Below are positions 26,381 through 34,320 of a stretch of 64,000 nt of DNA, in pieces (position 1 is the stretch's first letter; every line of letters begins with the position of its first letter). The notes beneath the pieces were generated by a model that did no database searches, was not told the origin of the DNA, and saw only the letters and a list, made by a program, of their open reading frames with translations. This DNA is from SH-MAG3 sp035461245 (lineage in GTDB: Bacteria; Gemmatimonadota; Gemmatimonadetes; Longimicrobiales; RSA9), in NCBI GenBank assembly GCA_035461245.1, contig DATHVP010000143.1, positions 127,191 to 191,190 on the forward strand, in the 5' to 3' direction. A program made the translations under genes and the position numbers.

Positions 26381-28783
26381 TCACTCCGCCATCAGCGCGG
26401 ACCGGGGCGGGATGCGGGTGGCCCGAGCGGCGGGCAGCAGCACGGCGACGGCGGCGACGGCGAGGAGCAGGGCGGCGACGCCGGTGAAGGTGAGTGGATC
26501 AACGGTGCTGACGTCGTAGAGGAACGCCGCCACCACGCGCGATAATGCCAGGGCGCCGGCGAGGCCGACGGCGGCGCCGGCGAGGACGCTGAGCATGGTG
26601 CCGCGGCTGACAAGCCAGAGGATGCGGCTGCGCTCGGCGCAGAGGGCGGCGCGGATGCCGATCTCGCGGGTGCGCCGGGACACGGCCATGGCGACGACGC
26701 CGTGGATGCCGATGGCGGCGAGGACGAGGGCGACGCCGGCAAAGCTGCCGAGGACGAGGAGCATGAAGCGCCGGTCCGCCAGTCGCTCGCCCATGCGCTG
26801 CTGGAACGTGGCCACCTCCACGGGCACGTCGGCGTCGAGGGCGCGGATGCGACTGCGCAGCGGCGCCACCAGCGCGCCCGGCCGGCCTGAGGTGCGTACG
26901 ACGAGGGCGGCGGCGCCCATCCGGTCCCAGCGCTGCGCATAGGGCAGGTAGTACGCCGGCGGCGGCGGCTCCGTGAAGCCGGTACGCACGTCGCCCACCA
27001 CACCGATGATCGTGGCGTACACGCCCCTGCCCTGCGCGTCCATGCCGGCCGTCTCGATGCGCCGGCCGATGGCGTCGCCGTCCGGGAAGTACGTGTCCGC
27101 TAGACGCTGGTTGATGACGACGACGTCGAGTCCGCCGGCGACGTCGGCGCTACTGAACGTGCGTCCCTGGAGCACCGGGATGCGCATGGTCTCGAAGTAA
27201 CCGGGACTCACCACCCGGTAGTGTCCCTGGCCCCCGCCGTACTCGCCGCCCTCGACGTCGAACATGCCGAACGTCGGCAGCCCCACCAGCGGCAGCGCAC
27301 GCGTGAGGCCGACGCCGGTCACGCCGGGCACGCTCGCCACTTCCTCCAGCAGCCGGTCGTAGAAGACGACGCGTGCCTCACCGGTGTGCTTCGGCTCCGG
27401 CAGTGACAGGGTGACGGTGACGACGTCGTCCGAAACGAAACCGGTGTCCATGCTCAGCACGTTGCCCAGGCTGCGGATGAGCAGCCCCGCGCCCACCAGC
27501 AGCATGAGGGCGAGGGCGACCTCCGCGCCGACGAGCATGGACCAGCCCTGGCGCCGGCGGACGCTGTCGGTGCCGCGGCCGCTGTCGGCCAGCACTGCGC
27601 CCGGCGGGAGGCGGGTTGCGCTGAGGGCGGGCGCCGTGCCGAACAGCACGGCGGTGAGCACGGTCACGAACGTGGTGAAGCCGAGGACGAGTCCGCCGAA
27701 GGAGACCTGGTCGATGCGGGGGACGGCGTCCGGAGCCACCTGTAGCAGCGCCGTCACGAGGACGCGCGCCAGCAGCAGCCCGCCCACCGCGCCGATGGCG
27801 GCGAGCACCAGGCTCTCGGTGAGGAGCTGGCGGATGAGGCGTGCCCGGGACGCGCCCAGGGACACGCGCACGGCAAGCTCACGCCGACGTCGCGCGGCCC
27901 GGCCGATCATGGAACTCGCCAGGTTCGTGCACGCCACCAGCAGCACGAACGCGGACGCCGCCAGCAGGATGAGCAGCCCGCGCCGCGTGTCGGCCACCAT
28001 GTGGGTGTGCAGCGGATGGAGTGCGACGGCGGCGCCGCTGATGCCCGGCTCCCGCTCCCTGATCTCAGCCATGACCGCCGACATCTCCGTACGCGCAACG
28101 TCCAGCGACAGGGCCGGCGCCAGCCGCGCCGTGACGAGGAAGTTGTGGGCCGTGCGCGAGCCCAGGCCCGAAGCGGGCGTGCGCTCGATGGCCGTCCACA
28201 GCTCCGCGCCGTGAGGGTACGAGAAGCTCGCCGGCATCACGCCGATGACCTGCGCCCGGTCGCCCATCAGCTCCAGCGACAGCCGCTGGAGGTCCGTCTC
28301 ACCGCCCAGCTGCCGGCGCCAGAACGACTCGCCTACCACCACCGCCGCCGGCCCGCCCGGCACCTGCTCGTCAGCGGCGAAGACACGGCCCAGCAACGGC
28401 TGCGTGCCCAGCACCTCGAAGAACTCGCGGGACACCACGGCCACGACGGGACGCAGGGCCTCCGCCCCGCCCAGGACCGTCGTCTCGAACGACGGCGTGT
28501 GCGCCGCCAGCGTCGCACCCCGCACGCGCCCGCGCAGGTCCTCGAAGTTCGGCCAGCTCACGTTGTTCTCGCCGCCCGTCTCCGTCTGCTCCCGCACCAC
28601 GACGATCCGGTCCGGGTCCGGATACGGCAGCGGCGCCAGCAGCACGCCGTGCACGAGGCCGAACGCGGCCGTCGTCGCACCGATGCCGAGTGACAGCGTC
28701 AGCACCGCCAGCAAGGCGAAGCCTGGCTCACGGGCCAGCCACCGCACGGCGAACCTCACGTCCTGCATGAACTCAGATCGCAT
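26381..28783 (-). CDS. ADOP/MacB-type ABC transporter permease
   Basis: An 800-residue orphan permease of the same family as the gene at 3978-6356 but clearly divergent in sequence. It begins QDVRFAVRWLAREPGFALLAVLTLSLGIGA, the classic ADOP N terminus. A periplasmic MacB core carries GVMPASFSYPHGAELW. The first FtsX domain contains LLILLAASAFVLLVACTNLASSMI and RRRELAVRVSLGASRARLIRQLL. The repeated half ends RIPPRSALMAE. GAGG before the ATG supports the start. There is no adjacent ATPase. It is divergent from the phenylalanine leader, and its 3' end borders the 83-bp array. Confidence 0.92.
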   Translation of the reverse strand: MRSEFMQDVRFAVRWLAREPGFALLAVLTLSLGIGATTAAFGLVHGVLLAPLPYPDPDRIVVVREQTETGGENNVSWPNFEDLRGRVRGATLAAHTPSFETTVLGGAEALRPVVAVVSREFFEVLGTQPLLGRVFAADEQVPGGPAAVVVGESFWRRQLGGETDLQRLSLELMGDRAQVIGVMPASFSYPHGAELWTAIERTPASGLGSRTAHNFLVTARLAPALSLDVARTEMSAVMAEIREREPGISGAAVALHPLHTHMVADTRRGLLILLAASAFVLLVACTNLASSMIGRAARRRRELAVRVSLGASRARLIRQLLTESLVLAAIGAVGGLLLARVLVTALLQVAPDAVPRIDQVSFGGLVLGFTTFVTVLTAVLFGTAPALSATRLPPGAVLADSGRGTDSVRRRQGWSMLVGAEVALALMLLVGAGLLIRSLGNVLSMDTGFVSDDVVTVTLSLPEPKHTGEARVVFYDRLLEEVASVPGVTGVGLTRALPLVGLPTFGMFDVEGGEYGGGQGHYRVVSPGYFETMRIPVLQGRTFSSADVAGGLDVVVINQRLADTYFPDGDAIGRRIETAGMDAQGRGVYATIIGVVGDVRTGFTEPPPPAYYLPYAQRWDRMGAAALVVRTSGRPGALVAPLRSRIRALDADVPVEVATFQQRMGERLADRRFMLLVLGSFAGVALVLAAIGIHGVVAMAVSRRTREIGIRAALCAERSRILWLVSRGTMLSVLAGAAVGLAGALALSRVVAAFLYDVSTVDPLTFTGVAALLLAVAAVAVLLPAARATRIPPRSALMAE

Positions 28784-28873
28784 TCGTCCCTCACGGGTAA
28801 CGCGCCGGCGCGGAGCCGCGGCGCGATGTTTCGTCAGATCGGCAATTGTTGGACAGGCAATCCCCGCAGAGGG

Positions 28874-28902
28874 TTGACCGGCCGGTGGGCGGGCGGTATG
28901 CT
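28874..28902 (+). promoter_or_regulatory. Sigma70-like promoter of the chorismate mutase-pheA operon
   Basis: TTGACC (28874-28879) and TATGCT (28897-28902) are separated by exactly 17 bp. The expected start point, 6-9 bases after the -10 box, falls at 28908-28911, coinciding with the ATG (28909) of the leader peptide. The leader mRNA would therefore be leaderless or nearly so. Confidence 0.7.
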
Positions 28903-28908
28903 GGGGCC

Positions 28909-29016
28909 ATGATGAAGCGCACGCAGAACGCCCTGTTTACAAGCTTTACCGGCTTCCGCCCCCGTGGCGGAGGAGGGGCCTGCGCGCGCCAGCGGCTGGT
29001 GAGTACCGGCCGATAG
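28909..29016 (+). CDS. pheL: Phenylalanine leader peptide of the attenuator
   Basis: A 35-codon open frame starting ATG ATG and ending TAG at 29014-29016. Codons 10, 13 and 16 are Phe (peptide LFTSFTGF), placed just before and within the first hairpin of the attenuator. Three Phe in seven codons directly upstream of chorismate mutase and prephenate dehydratase genes match the logic of pheA-type attenuation. No Shine-Dalgarno is evident, in keeping with leaderless initiation from the promoter just upstream. The second ATG (28912) could also serve. In classic leaders the stop lies between segments 1 and 2; here it is beyond segment 2. Confidence 0.72.
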   Translation: MMKRTQNALFTSFTGFRPRGGGGACARQRLVSTGR

Positions 29017-29073
29017 ATCAAGCTGACAGAGTGCGTTCCAGGGCCTTCTCCTTCGTGGAGGAGGCCCTTTTTT
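28953..29073 (+). promoter_or_regulatory. Phenylalanine transcription attenuator (mutually exclusive hairpins)
   Basis: Four segments are visible. Segment 1 (28953-28960, CTTCCGCC) pairs with segment 2 (28966-28973, GGCGGAGG). Segment 2b (28969-28976, GGAGGAGG) can instead pair with segment 3 (29044-29051, CCTTCTCC). Segment 3 also pairs with segment 4 (29057-29064), which has the identical sequence GGAGGAGG, to make the terminator. The last Phe codon lies inside segment 1. A ribosome stalled at Phe codons would block 1:2, allow 2:3 and prevent termination; free translation would favour 1:2 plus 3:4. Confidence 0.7.
29040..29073 (+). terminator. Intrinsic terminator of the Phe attenuator
   Basis: An 11-bp stem (GGGCCTTCTCC at 29041-29051 with GGAGGAGGCCC at 29057-29067, one G-U pair) with loop TTCGT is followed directly by six T residues (29068-29073). 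It lies 24 bases after the leader stop and 26 bases before the structural gene. Confidence 0.88.
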
Positions 29074-29099
29074 CATGTCAGGAGAATAGGAGCTGGCAC

Positions 29100-29450
29100 A
29101 TGCAGGCGAATGGCGTGACGGGTGCGACGGTGGCGCCCATGCAGCCGGAGGAACCGCTGGAACGGACGGATCCCGGGATGTCGGAACTGGCTCGGTGTCG
29201 CGCGGCCATTGATCGGCTGGACGAGATGCTGATCATGGTGCTGGCGGAGCGGTGCGCGGTGGCATCGGCGTCGGCGGGGCTGAAGCGGGCGGCGGGTCAG
29301 CCGATGGTGGATCCTGCGCGCGAGGCGGCGGTGGTGAGACGGGCGGCGGAACTGGCGCGGTCGGCGGGGCTGGAGCCGGAGGCCGTGCGACGTCTCTACT
29401 GGCACGTCGTCGCGCTCTGTCGTGGTTCGCAACTGGAGCCGGTCCGGTGA
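29100..29450 (+). CDS. aroQ: Chorismate mutase, AroQ class
   Basis: A 116-residue protein with the all-helical AroQ chorismate mutase fold: ELARCRAAIDRLDEMLIMVLAERCAVA (helix 1 with the conserved Arg), then LKRAAGQPMVDPAREAAVVRRA, and a last helix RLYWHVVALCRGSQ. It converts chorismate to prephenate, the first committed step to Phe and Tyr. AGGAG (29088-29092) seven bases before the ATG fixes the start. Its TGA shares one base with the ATG of the prephenate dehydratase gene. In many bacteria the two activities are fused as PheA; here they are split but coupled, behind a Phe attenuator. Confidence 0.88.
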   Translation: MQANGVTGATVAPMQPEEPLERTDPGMSELARCRAAIDRLDEMLIMVLAERCAVASASAGLKRAAGQPMVDPAREAAVVRRAAELARSAGLEPEAVRRLYWHVVALCRGSQLEPVR

Positions 29451-30286
29451 TGCCGGCTCCACGGGTGGCGTTCCAGGGTGAGGCCGGGGCGTTCAGTGAG
29501 GCGGCGGCCCGGCGCGTGTTCGGCGGCGACGTCATCACGGTGCCATGCCCCACGTTCGCGGGCATCGCAGAGCAGGTCCTCGCCGGCGACGCCGGGTACG
29601 GCATGCTGCCGGTGGAGAACAGCATCGCCGGCGGTGTCGGCGGCGGGTACGACGTACTGTCCACCGGCCGACTGGCGGTGGTTGGCGAGGTGGTGGAGCC
29701 CATCGGGCTGTGTGTGCTGGGCGTGCCCGGCGCGGGGCTGGCGGAGGTGCGCCGTGTGCTGTCCCATCCCGTGGCGCTGGCCCAGTGCCAGCGGTTCCTG
29801 GACGGGCTGGTCGAAGCCGATGCCCTGGCCGTGCACGACACGGCCGGCGCCGCCCGCCTGGTGGCGGAACGCGGTGACCGGGCAACGGTGGCGGTGGCCG
29901 GCCGGTTCGCCGCCGAACTCTACGGACTGGCAGTGCTGGCGGAAGACGTGCAGGACCGGCCGGACAACCAGACGCGGTTCTTCGTCGTCGCCGCGCCGGG
30001 CACGCCGCCGCCGCCCGCGAGCGCCTTCGGCTCGCCGCGCACTGCCCTGCTCTTCTCCACGGCGCATCGGCCAGGCGCCCTCTCCGACGTGCTGGCGCCG
30101 CTGGCCGCAGCCGGAATCAACCTGAGCCGCATCGAGTCCCGCCCCGCGGACGCGCCGTGGCACTACAACTTCTTCCTGGAACTCGACGCCGACCTGGCCG
30201 ATCCCGTGGTGGCGACGGCGGTGGAGCAGGCCTCCCGGGCGGCCCGCAGCCTCACGGTCCTGGGCAGCTTCCGCCGCATGGGCTGA
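29450..30286 (+). CDS. pheA: Prephenate dehydratase with ACT domain
   Basis: A 278-residue monofunctional prephenate dehydratase. The catalytic domain starts VAFQGEAGAFSEAAARRVFG and includes YGMLPVENSIAGG and the active-site region DNQTRFFVV (about residue 175). The ACT regulatory domain follows at about residues 195-275 (HRPGALSDVLAPLAAAGINLSRIESRP), with the GAL and ESRP motifs that bind phenylalanine. The enzyme turns prephenate into phenylpyruvate. Feedback inhibition by Phe through the ACT domain would act together with transcription attenuation upstream. The start overlaps the chorismate mutase stop (TGATG), and GGAG lies upstream. Confidence 0.94.
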   Translation: MPAPRVAFQGEAGAFSEAAARRVFGGDVITVPCPTFAGIAEQVLAGDAGYGMLPVENSIAGGVGGGYDVLSTGRLAVVGEVVEPIGLCVLGVPGAGLAEVRRVLSHPVALAQCQRFLDGLVEADALAVHDTAGAARLVAERGDRATVAVAGRFAAELYGLAVLAEDVQDRPDNQTRFFVVAAPGTPPPPASAFGSPRTALLFSTAHRPGALSDVLAPLAAAGINLSRIESRPADAPWHYNFFLELDADLADPVVATAVEQASRAARSLTVLGSFRRMG

Positions 30287-30348
30287 CGGCCGTTCCGGCC
30301 CCGGGCGGACGGCTGGCCCGGCTCCGGGCGGGCGGCGGGGGCGCGCAC

Positions 30349-30410
30349 TGCAAAGTGCCATTCATTGTGCAATGCACTTTGCATGATGCCATACGACATC
30401 GGCGCCGATG
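30349..30410. promoter_or_regulatory. Palindromic region upstream of the receiver gene
   Basis: A perfect 10-bp inverted repeat, TGCAAAGTGC (30349-30358) and GCACTTTGCA (30374-30383), encloses a smaller CATTG..CAATG repeat. A perfect 14-bp palindrome CATCGGCGCCGATG follows at 30397-30410. They lie between pheA and the receiver protein and could be a terminator-like hairpin or operators. The rest of 30287-30542 holds no gene. Confidence 0.5.
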
Positions 30411-30542
30411 CCGTCGGTGTCATCCGGCCAAGTGCATGCACCGGAACGAGTTGGATGCGAGGCCGTGAGGGGGCATGCATCTCGCCCCATGTGCCGGTCG
30501 TTACCGCCGCTCCCCGGCGAGACACATGGTGGAAGGCGTACC

Positions 30543-30935
30543 ATGCAGAAGGCACTGATCCTCATAGTCGACCAGAGCAGCGCGACGCGGGCCATGTATG
30601 CAGACTACCTGCGGTACCATGGCTATGGCGTGGCGGAGGCCTCGACGAGCGCGGAAGGCATGCGTTTGTCCCATTCCCTGCGGCCGGACCTGGTGGTGAC
30701 GGAGCTGCCGGCGGACCACGAGTGGGTGCAGGCCATCCGCGTGCTGGGCCGGGACGGCGCCGCCCGGGAGACGGCCATCATCGCGTGCTCCACGCAGATC
30801 GATCCCCGGTGGCCGTACGTGCCGGAGGGTGTGGACGTGGACCGGGCCCTGCCGAAGCCGACGTCGCCGCGCACGCTGCTGGATGAAGTCATGCGCCTCC
30901 TGGGGCATGACGCGCCCGAGCCTGTCATGGCATGA
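30543..30935 (+). CDS. Degenerate stand-alone receiver-domain protein
   Basis: A 130-residue protein with the CheY-like pattern ALILIVDQ...GYGVAEAST...RPDLVVTEL...IIACST...ALPKP. The phosphoacceptor Asp position holds Glu (VVTEL), and the second acidic residue of the usual DD pair is Gln (DQ). The Thr/Ser (ACST) and Lys (LPKP) positions are kept. It is therefore either a pseudo-receiver or permanently in an activated-like state. GGAAGG upstream of the ATG supports the start. There is no output domain and no kinase next to it. Confidence 0.82.
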   Translation: MQKALILIVDQSSATRAMYADYLRYHGYGVAEASTSAEGMRLSHSLRPDLVVTELPADHEWVQAIRVLGRDGAARETAIIACSTQIDPRWPYVPEGVDVDRALPKPTSPRTLLDEVMRLLGHDAPEPVMA

Positions 30936-31021
30936 ACGCGTAGCGGCGTGATGACGCGCCGCGGCAGCCGGCGGTCGCGCCCGTGACGATGCGTCGCGCG
31001 GCCGCCGGCTCCAGCCTGACG

Positions 31022-31067
31022 GAAGGGCCGGCACCACGCTGATCACTGGCGGTGATGCCGGCCCTTC
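31022..31067. terminator. Bidirectional hairpin between convergent genes
   Basis: A perfect 12-bp stem (GAAGGGCCGGCA at 31022-31033 with TGCCGGCCCTTC at 31056-31067) encloses 22 bases. It lies between the receiver gene and the convergent BNR protein gene. No T-run follows, only AATTC. Confidence 0.65.
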
Positions 31068-31082
31068 AATTCACACCTGCAA

Positions 31083-34000
31083 TCAGCGCGTCAGCGCGTC
31101 CAGCTCCGTCCGCAGCGCGTCCAGGTCGCGCCGCAGTTCCTCATAACGCTCGAACGCGTCGCCATGAGGGCGGTTGTCGGCGCGGCTGACGATGCCGTTC
31201 AGGTAGCTGATCTGCGGGATCAGCATCTGCTGCGGGTACGCCTGCCCGGGCACGTTCAGCGCCCGGCGTTCCAGAGCTGCCAGCCGGTCCAGCGCCTGCG
31301 CGTTGCCGGCCTGCTCGAGACGCTGCCGTGCGGCGCGGAGGTCGGCCTGGAGCCGCTGCCCATCCGCCTGGAGCTGGGCCACCCTGGTGGCCAGTTCGTA
31401 CTGTGCCTGGAGGTCGCCGGCAGTGATGCCGTCCGCGGCGAGACGCGGGTCCACGGCCACCACCAGCGGCGCGGTGAGGGGCGCAGTGCCAGGCACGGTC
31501 AGGCGCACGGTGTAGCGGCCCGGCGGCACCGCCACACCGGCGGCGGGCGCCTCCGCACCGGTGCGCATGTCCCAGGCGAAGCGGTGCAGCCCCGCGGTGG
31601 CGGGCAGGCGCGCGGCGCCGCCCCCGCCGCCGAAGCGACCGCCGGACACGCCGCTGCCGGGCATCATGCCGCCCTGGCCGCCGCCGCCCTGGCCGCCCTG
31701 GGCCGAGCCATCGCTGGAATAGCTGCGGATCACGGCGCCGCTGGCGTCCGTAATCTCCAGCGTCACCGGTCCGCGGGCGTCGGCGCCGAGCCAGTAATCA
31801 ATGGTGGCCTCGTTGCCGCGCATGCGGTACGCCTCCCGGGGCGTGAACAACTGTGCCGCGCGGCCGGCGGTCTGAGCGTCCATGCCGTGCAGCGGCGTCA
31901 GGTTGTCCAGGATCCAGAAGCCCCGGCCCTGTGTGGCGATGACGAGGTCATTGCGATAGACCTTGAAGTCGCTGATGACGGTGGCGGGCAGGTTCTGCTG
32001 GAAGCCCTGCCAGGAGGCGCCATTGTCGAAGGACACGAACATGCCGTACTCGGTGCCGGCGTAGAGCAGCCCCGCCCGCGCCGGGTCCTCGCGGATCACG
32101 CGCGTGGGGTGGTCCTGCGGGAACCCGCTGTTCGGACCGGTGATGTGAGTCCAGGTGCGGCCGTAGTCGTCCGTGCGGTAGATGTACGGCTGCCAGTCGT
32201 CGAACATGTAGCGGTGCACGGCGACGTAGGCACCGCCTGCACGGTGCGGCGATGGCTCCACCGTCTGCACCCGGCCACCCGGCGGCAGGCCGGCGGGCGT
32301 CACGTCGGACCAGGACCCTCCAGCATTGCGGGTGACGTGGATGGGGCCGTCATTGGCGCCGGCCCAGATGACGCCCCGCTCCAGCGGCGACTCCGCCACC
32401 GCGTACAGCGTCGCATAGAACTCCTCGCCGGTGATGTCCCGGGTGATGGGCGCACCGGAGAAAACGTGGCCCACGGGGTCATTCGCGGTGAGGTCCGGCG
32501 AGATGGTCTCCCACGTGCGGCCGCCGTCCGTGGTTCGATGCACGTACTGCGACGCGTGGTAGACCACGTTCGGGTCGTGGGGTGAGACGACGATTGGGAC
32601 CACCCGCTGGAACCGGTACTTCAGGTCCTTCGGGTTGTGGCCGTACATGTTCGACGCGCCCACACTGTACTCCGTGGACTGGCCGGTGAGTTCGCTGTAG
32701 CGGTAGAACCGGCCCTTGCAGTTGCTGAAGAAGACCATGGCGTTGGTGCCCGGCTGCGGCACCGCAGGGCCCGTCTCGCAGCCGCCCACGTTGATGCGCC
32801 AGAACTCGTGCGCTTCCGGCCGCGCGCCCTGCCCCGTGCTGGGCACGCCGATGGTGGTGTTGTCCTGCTGGCCGGCGTAGACCCAGTACGGCCAGCGGTC
32901 GTCCAGGTCCACCTGGTACATCTCCGCCGTGGGCTGGTTGTTCTGCGAGGACCACGTCGCGCCGCCGTCCTTCGTGACGTTCACGCCGCCGTCATTGGAC
33001 TGGATGAAGATGTCCGGGTTGTCCGGGTTGATCCACATGCCGTGGTTGTCCACGTGGGGCGTCGGCCGGCGCTCGAAGGTGCGGCCGCCGTCCGTGGACT
33101 TGAAGAACTGCTCGTTGTTGACCCAGACCACGTCCGGGTCCTTCGGGTCGGCGTCGATATAGATGTAGTAGAACGGGCGGTTGATGAGTCCGGCCTGGTT
33201 GCTGGTCCGCGTCCAGGTGGCGCCGGCGTCGTCGCTCCGATACACACCGCCATGGACGCCGCCCGGCATGGCAAGCGTGCCGTCACCGGCCTCGAGCAGC
33301 GCGTAGACCCGCCGGGGGTTCGCCGGCGAGACGCTGATGCTGATCTTGCCCGTGTAGTCGGACGGCAGGCCGTTGGTGAGCTTCGTCCACGTGTCGCCGC
33401 CGTCCGTGGACTTGTAGATGCCGCCCTCCCGGGCGCCGCTGATGATGGTCCACGGCTTCCGCTCGGCCCGCCACATGCCCGCATACAACTCGTCCGGGTT
33501 CGCAGGGTTCATGGCAATGTCCGACGCGCCCGTGCTGTCGGACACGAACAGGACCCGGTCCCAGTTGCGACCGCCGTCGCGGGTGCGGAAGATGCCCCGC
33601 TCCGGATTGCGCCCGAACGGGTTGCCCACGGCCGCGACATAGGCGATGTCCGCGTTCGTCGGGTGGACCACCATGTCCGCAATGACCCCGACCCTCTCCA
33701 GGCCGGCATACTGCCAGGTCCGCCCGCCGTCCACGGACTTGAAGACGCCCTTGCCGATGGACACATTGCTCCGGATTGCAGCCGAGCCGGTGCCCACGTA
33801 GATCACGTCTGCGTTCGACGGCGCCACCTTGATGGCACCGATGGAGCCCACCGGGATCTGGCCGTCCGTGATGGGCGTCCAGGTCTCGCCGGCGTCATCG
33901 GTGCGGAAGACACCGCCGCCGGTGCCGCCGAAGTAGAACGTGTTCGGCTGCGCACGGTGACCGGCCACCGCTGTCACCCGCCCGCCGCGCGTGGGGCCGA

Positions 34001-34196
34001 CATAGCGGTAGTCTAGTCCTTCCAGGACTGACGGATCCACACGGACCGCGGTCGACGGGGAGGCGGCCGGGCCCGCACTTTGCGGCGGCGCCGGCTGCGC
34101 CGGTTGCGCCTGTTGCGCGCGCAAGGGCAGCGCAGAGGCGAGGACGGTGAGGCCCAGTACCAGGGCCGGCAGACGGTTGGCAGAGATCCGGTTCAT
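31083..34196 (-). CDS. Secreted BNR/VPS10-like beta-propeller protein
   Basis: A 1037-residue exoprotein with a Sec signal peptide (LGLTVLASALPLRAQ). Many Asp-box/BNR repeats occur (TDDAGETWTPI, SVDGGRTWQYA, STDGGDTWTKL, RSDDAGATWTR, TTDGGRTWETI), giving one or two large beta-propellers over about residues 60-780. A beta-sandwich-like domain with a Gly-rich insert (QGGQGGGGQGG) comes next, and a C-terminal helical segment of about 100 residues. Such proteins are often called sortilin/VPS10 or glycosyl-hydrolase-like in Gemmatimonadota and Acidobacteriota, but the substrate is unproven. No strong ribosome binding site is seen before the ATG. It is divergent from a PAS kinase. Confidence 0.88.
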   Translation of the reverse strand: MNRISANRLPALVLGLTVLASALPLRAQQAQPAQPAPPQSAGPAASPSTAVRVDPSVLEGLDYRYVGPTRGGRVTAVAGHRAQPNTFYFGGTGGGVFRTDDAGETWTPITDGQIPVGSIGAIKVAPSNADVIYVGTGSAAIRSNVSIGKGVFKSVDGGRTWQYAGLERVGVIADMVVHPTNADIAYVAAVGNPFGRNPERGIFRTRDGGRNWDRVLFVSDSTGASDIAMNPANPDELYAGMWRAERKPWTIISGAREGGIYKSTDGGDTWTKLTNGLPSDYTGKISISVSPANPRRVYALLEAGDGTLAMPGGVHGGVYRSDDAGATWTRTSNQAGLINRPFYYIYIDADPKDPDVVWVNNEQFFKSTDGGRTFERRPTPHVDNHGMWINPDNPDIFIQSNDGGVNVTKDGGATWSSQNNQPTAEMYQVDLDDRWPYWVYAGQQDNTTIGVPSTGQGARPEAHEFWRINVGGCETGPAVPQPGTNAMVFFSNCKGRFYRYSELTGQSTEYSVGASNMYGHNPKDLKYRFQRVVPIVVSPHDPNVVYHASQYVHRTTDGGRTWETISPDLTANDPVGHVFSGAPITRDITGEEFYATLYAVAESPLERGVIWAGANDGPIHVTRNAGGSWSDVTPAGLPPGGRVQTVEPSPHRAGGAYVAVHRYMFDDWQPYIYRTDDYGRTWTHITGPNSGFPQDHPTRVIREDPARAGLLYAGTEYGMFVSFDNGASWQGFQQNLPATVISDFKVYRNDLVIATQGRGFWILDNLTPLHGMDAQTAGRAAQLFTPREAYRMRGNEATIDYWLGADARGPVTLEITDASGAVIRSYSSDGSAQGGQGGGGQGGMMPGSGVSGGRFGGGGGAARLPATAGLHRFAWDMRTGAEAPAAGVAVPPGRYTVRLTVPGTAPLTAPLVVAVDPRLAADGITAGDLQAQYELATRVAQLQADGQRLQADLRAARQRLEQAGNAQALDRLAALERRALNVPGQAYPQQMLIPQISYLNGIVSRADNRPHGDAFERYEELRRDLDALRTELDALTR

Positions 34197-34257
34197 TGCG
34201 GCATCGTGATGGTAGGTCGCTGCATTGGCCCCGACGCGGGCGTGGAGTAGCGTCAAG

Positions 34258-34267
34258 TTGCATGCAA
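34258..34267. promoter_or_regulatory. TTGCATGCAA palindrome in a divergent promoter region
   Basis: A perfect 10-bp palindrome lies in the 124-bp region between the BNR gene and the PAS kinase. The adjoining TGCAATGCACCCTGC resembles TGCAATGCACTTTGC at about 30369-30383 upstream of the receiver gene, which suggests a shared binding site. Confidence 0.35.
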
Positions 34268-34320
34268 TGCACCCTGCCACGCAAGATCACCGGCGCCCGG
34301 TGCCAGGACATCGAGGAGTG

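Noticed and set aside
28909..29073. T-box or Phe-sensing riboswitch
   Set aside because: No AGGGTGGNACCGCG-type T-box core is present. The Phe-rich leader frame and pairing pattern favour ribosome-mediated attenuation.
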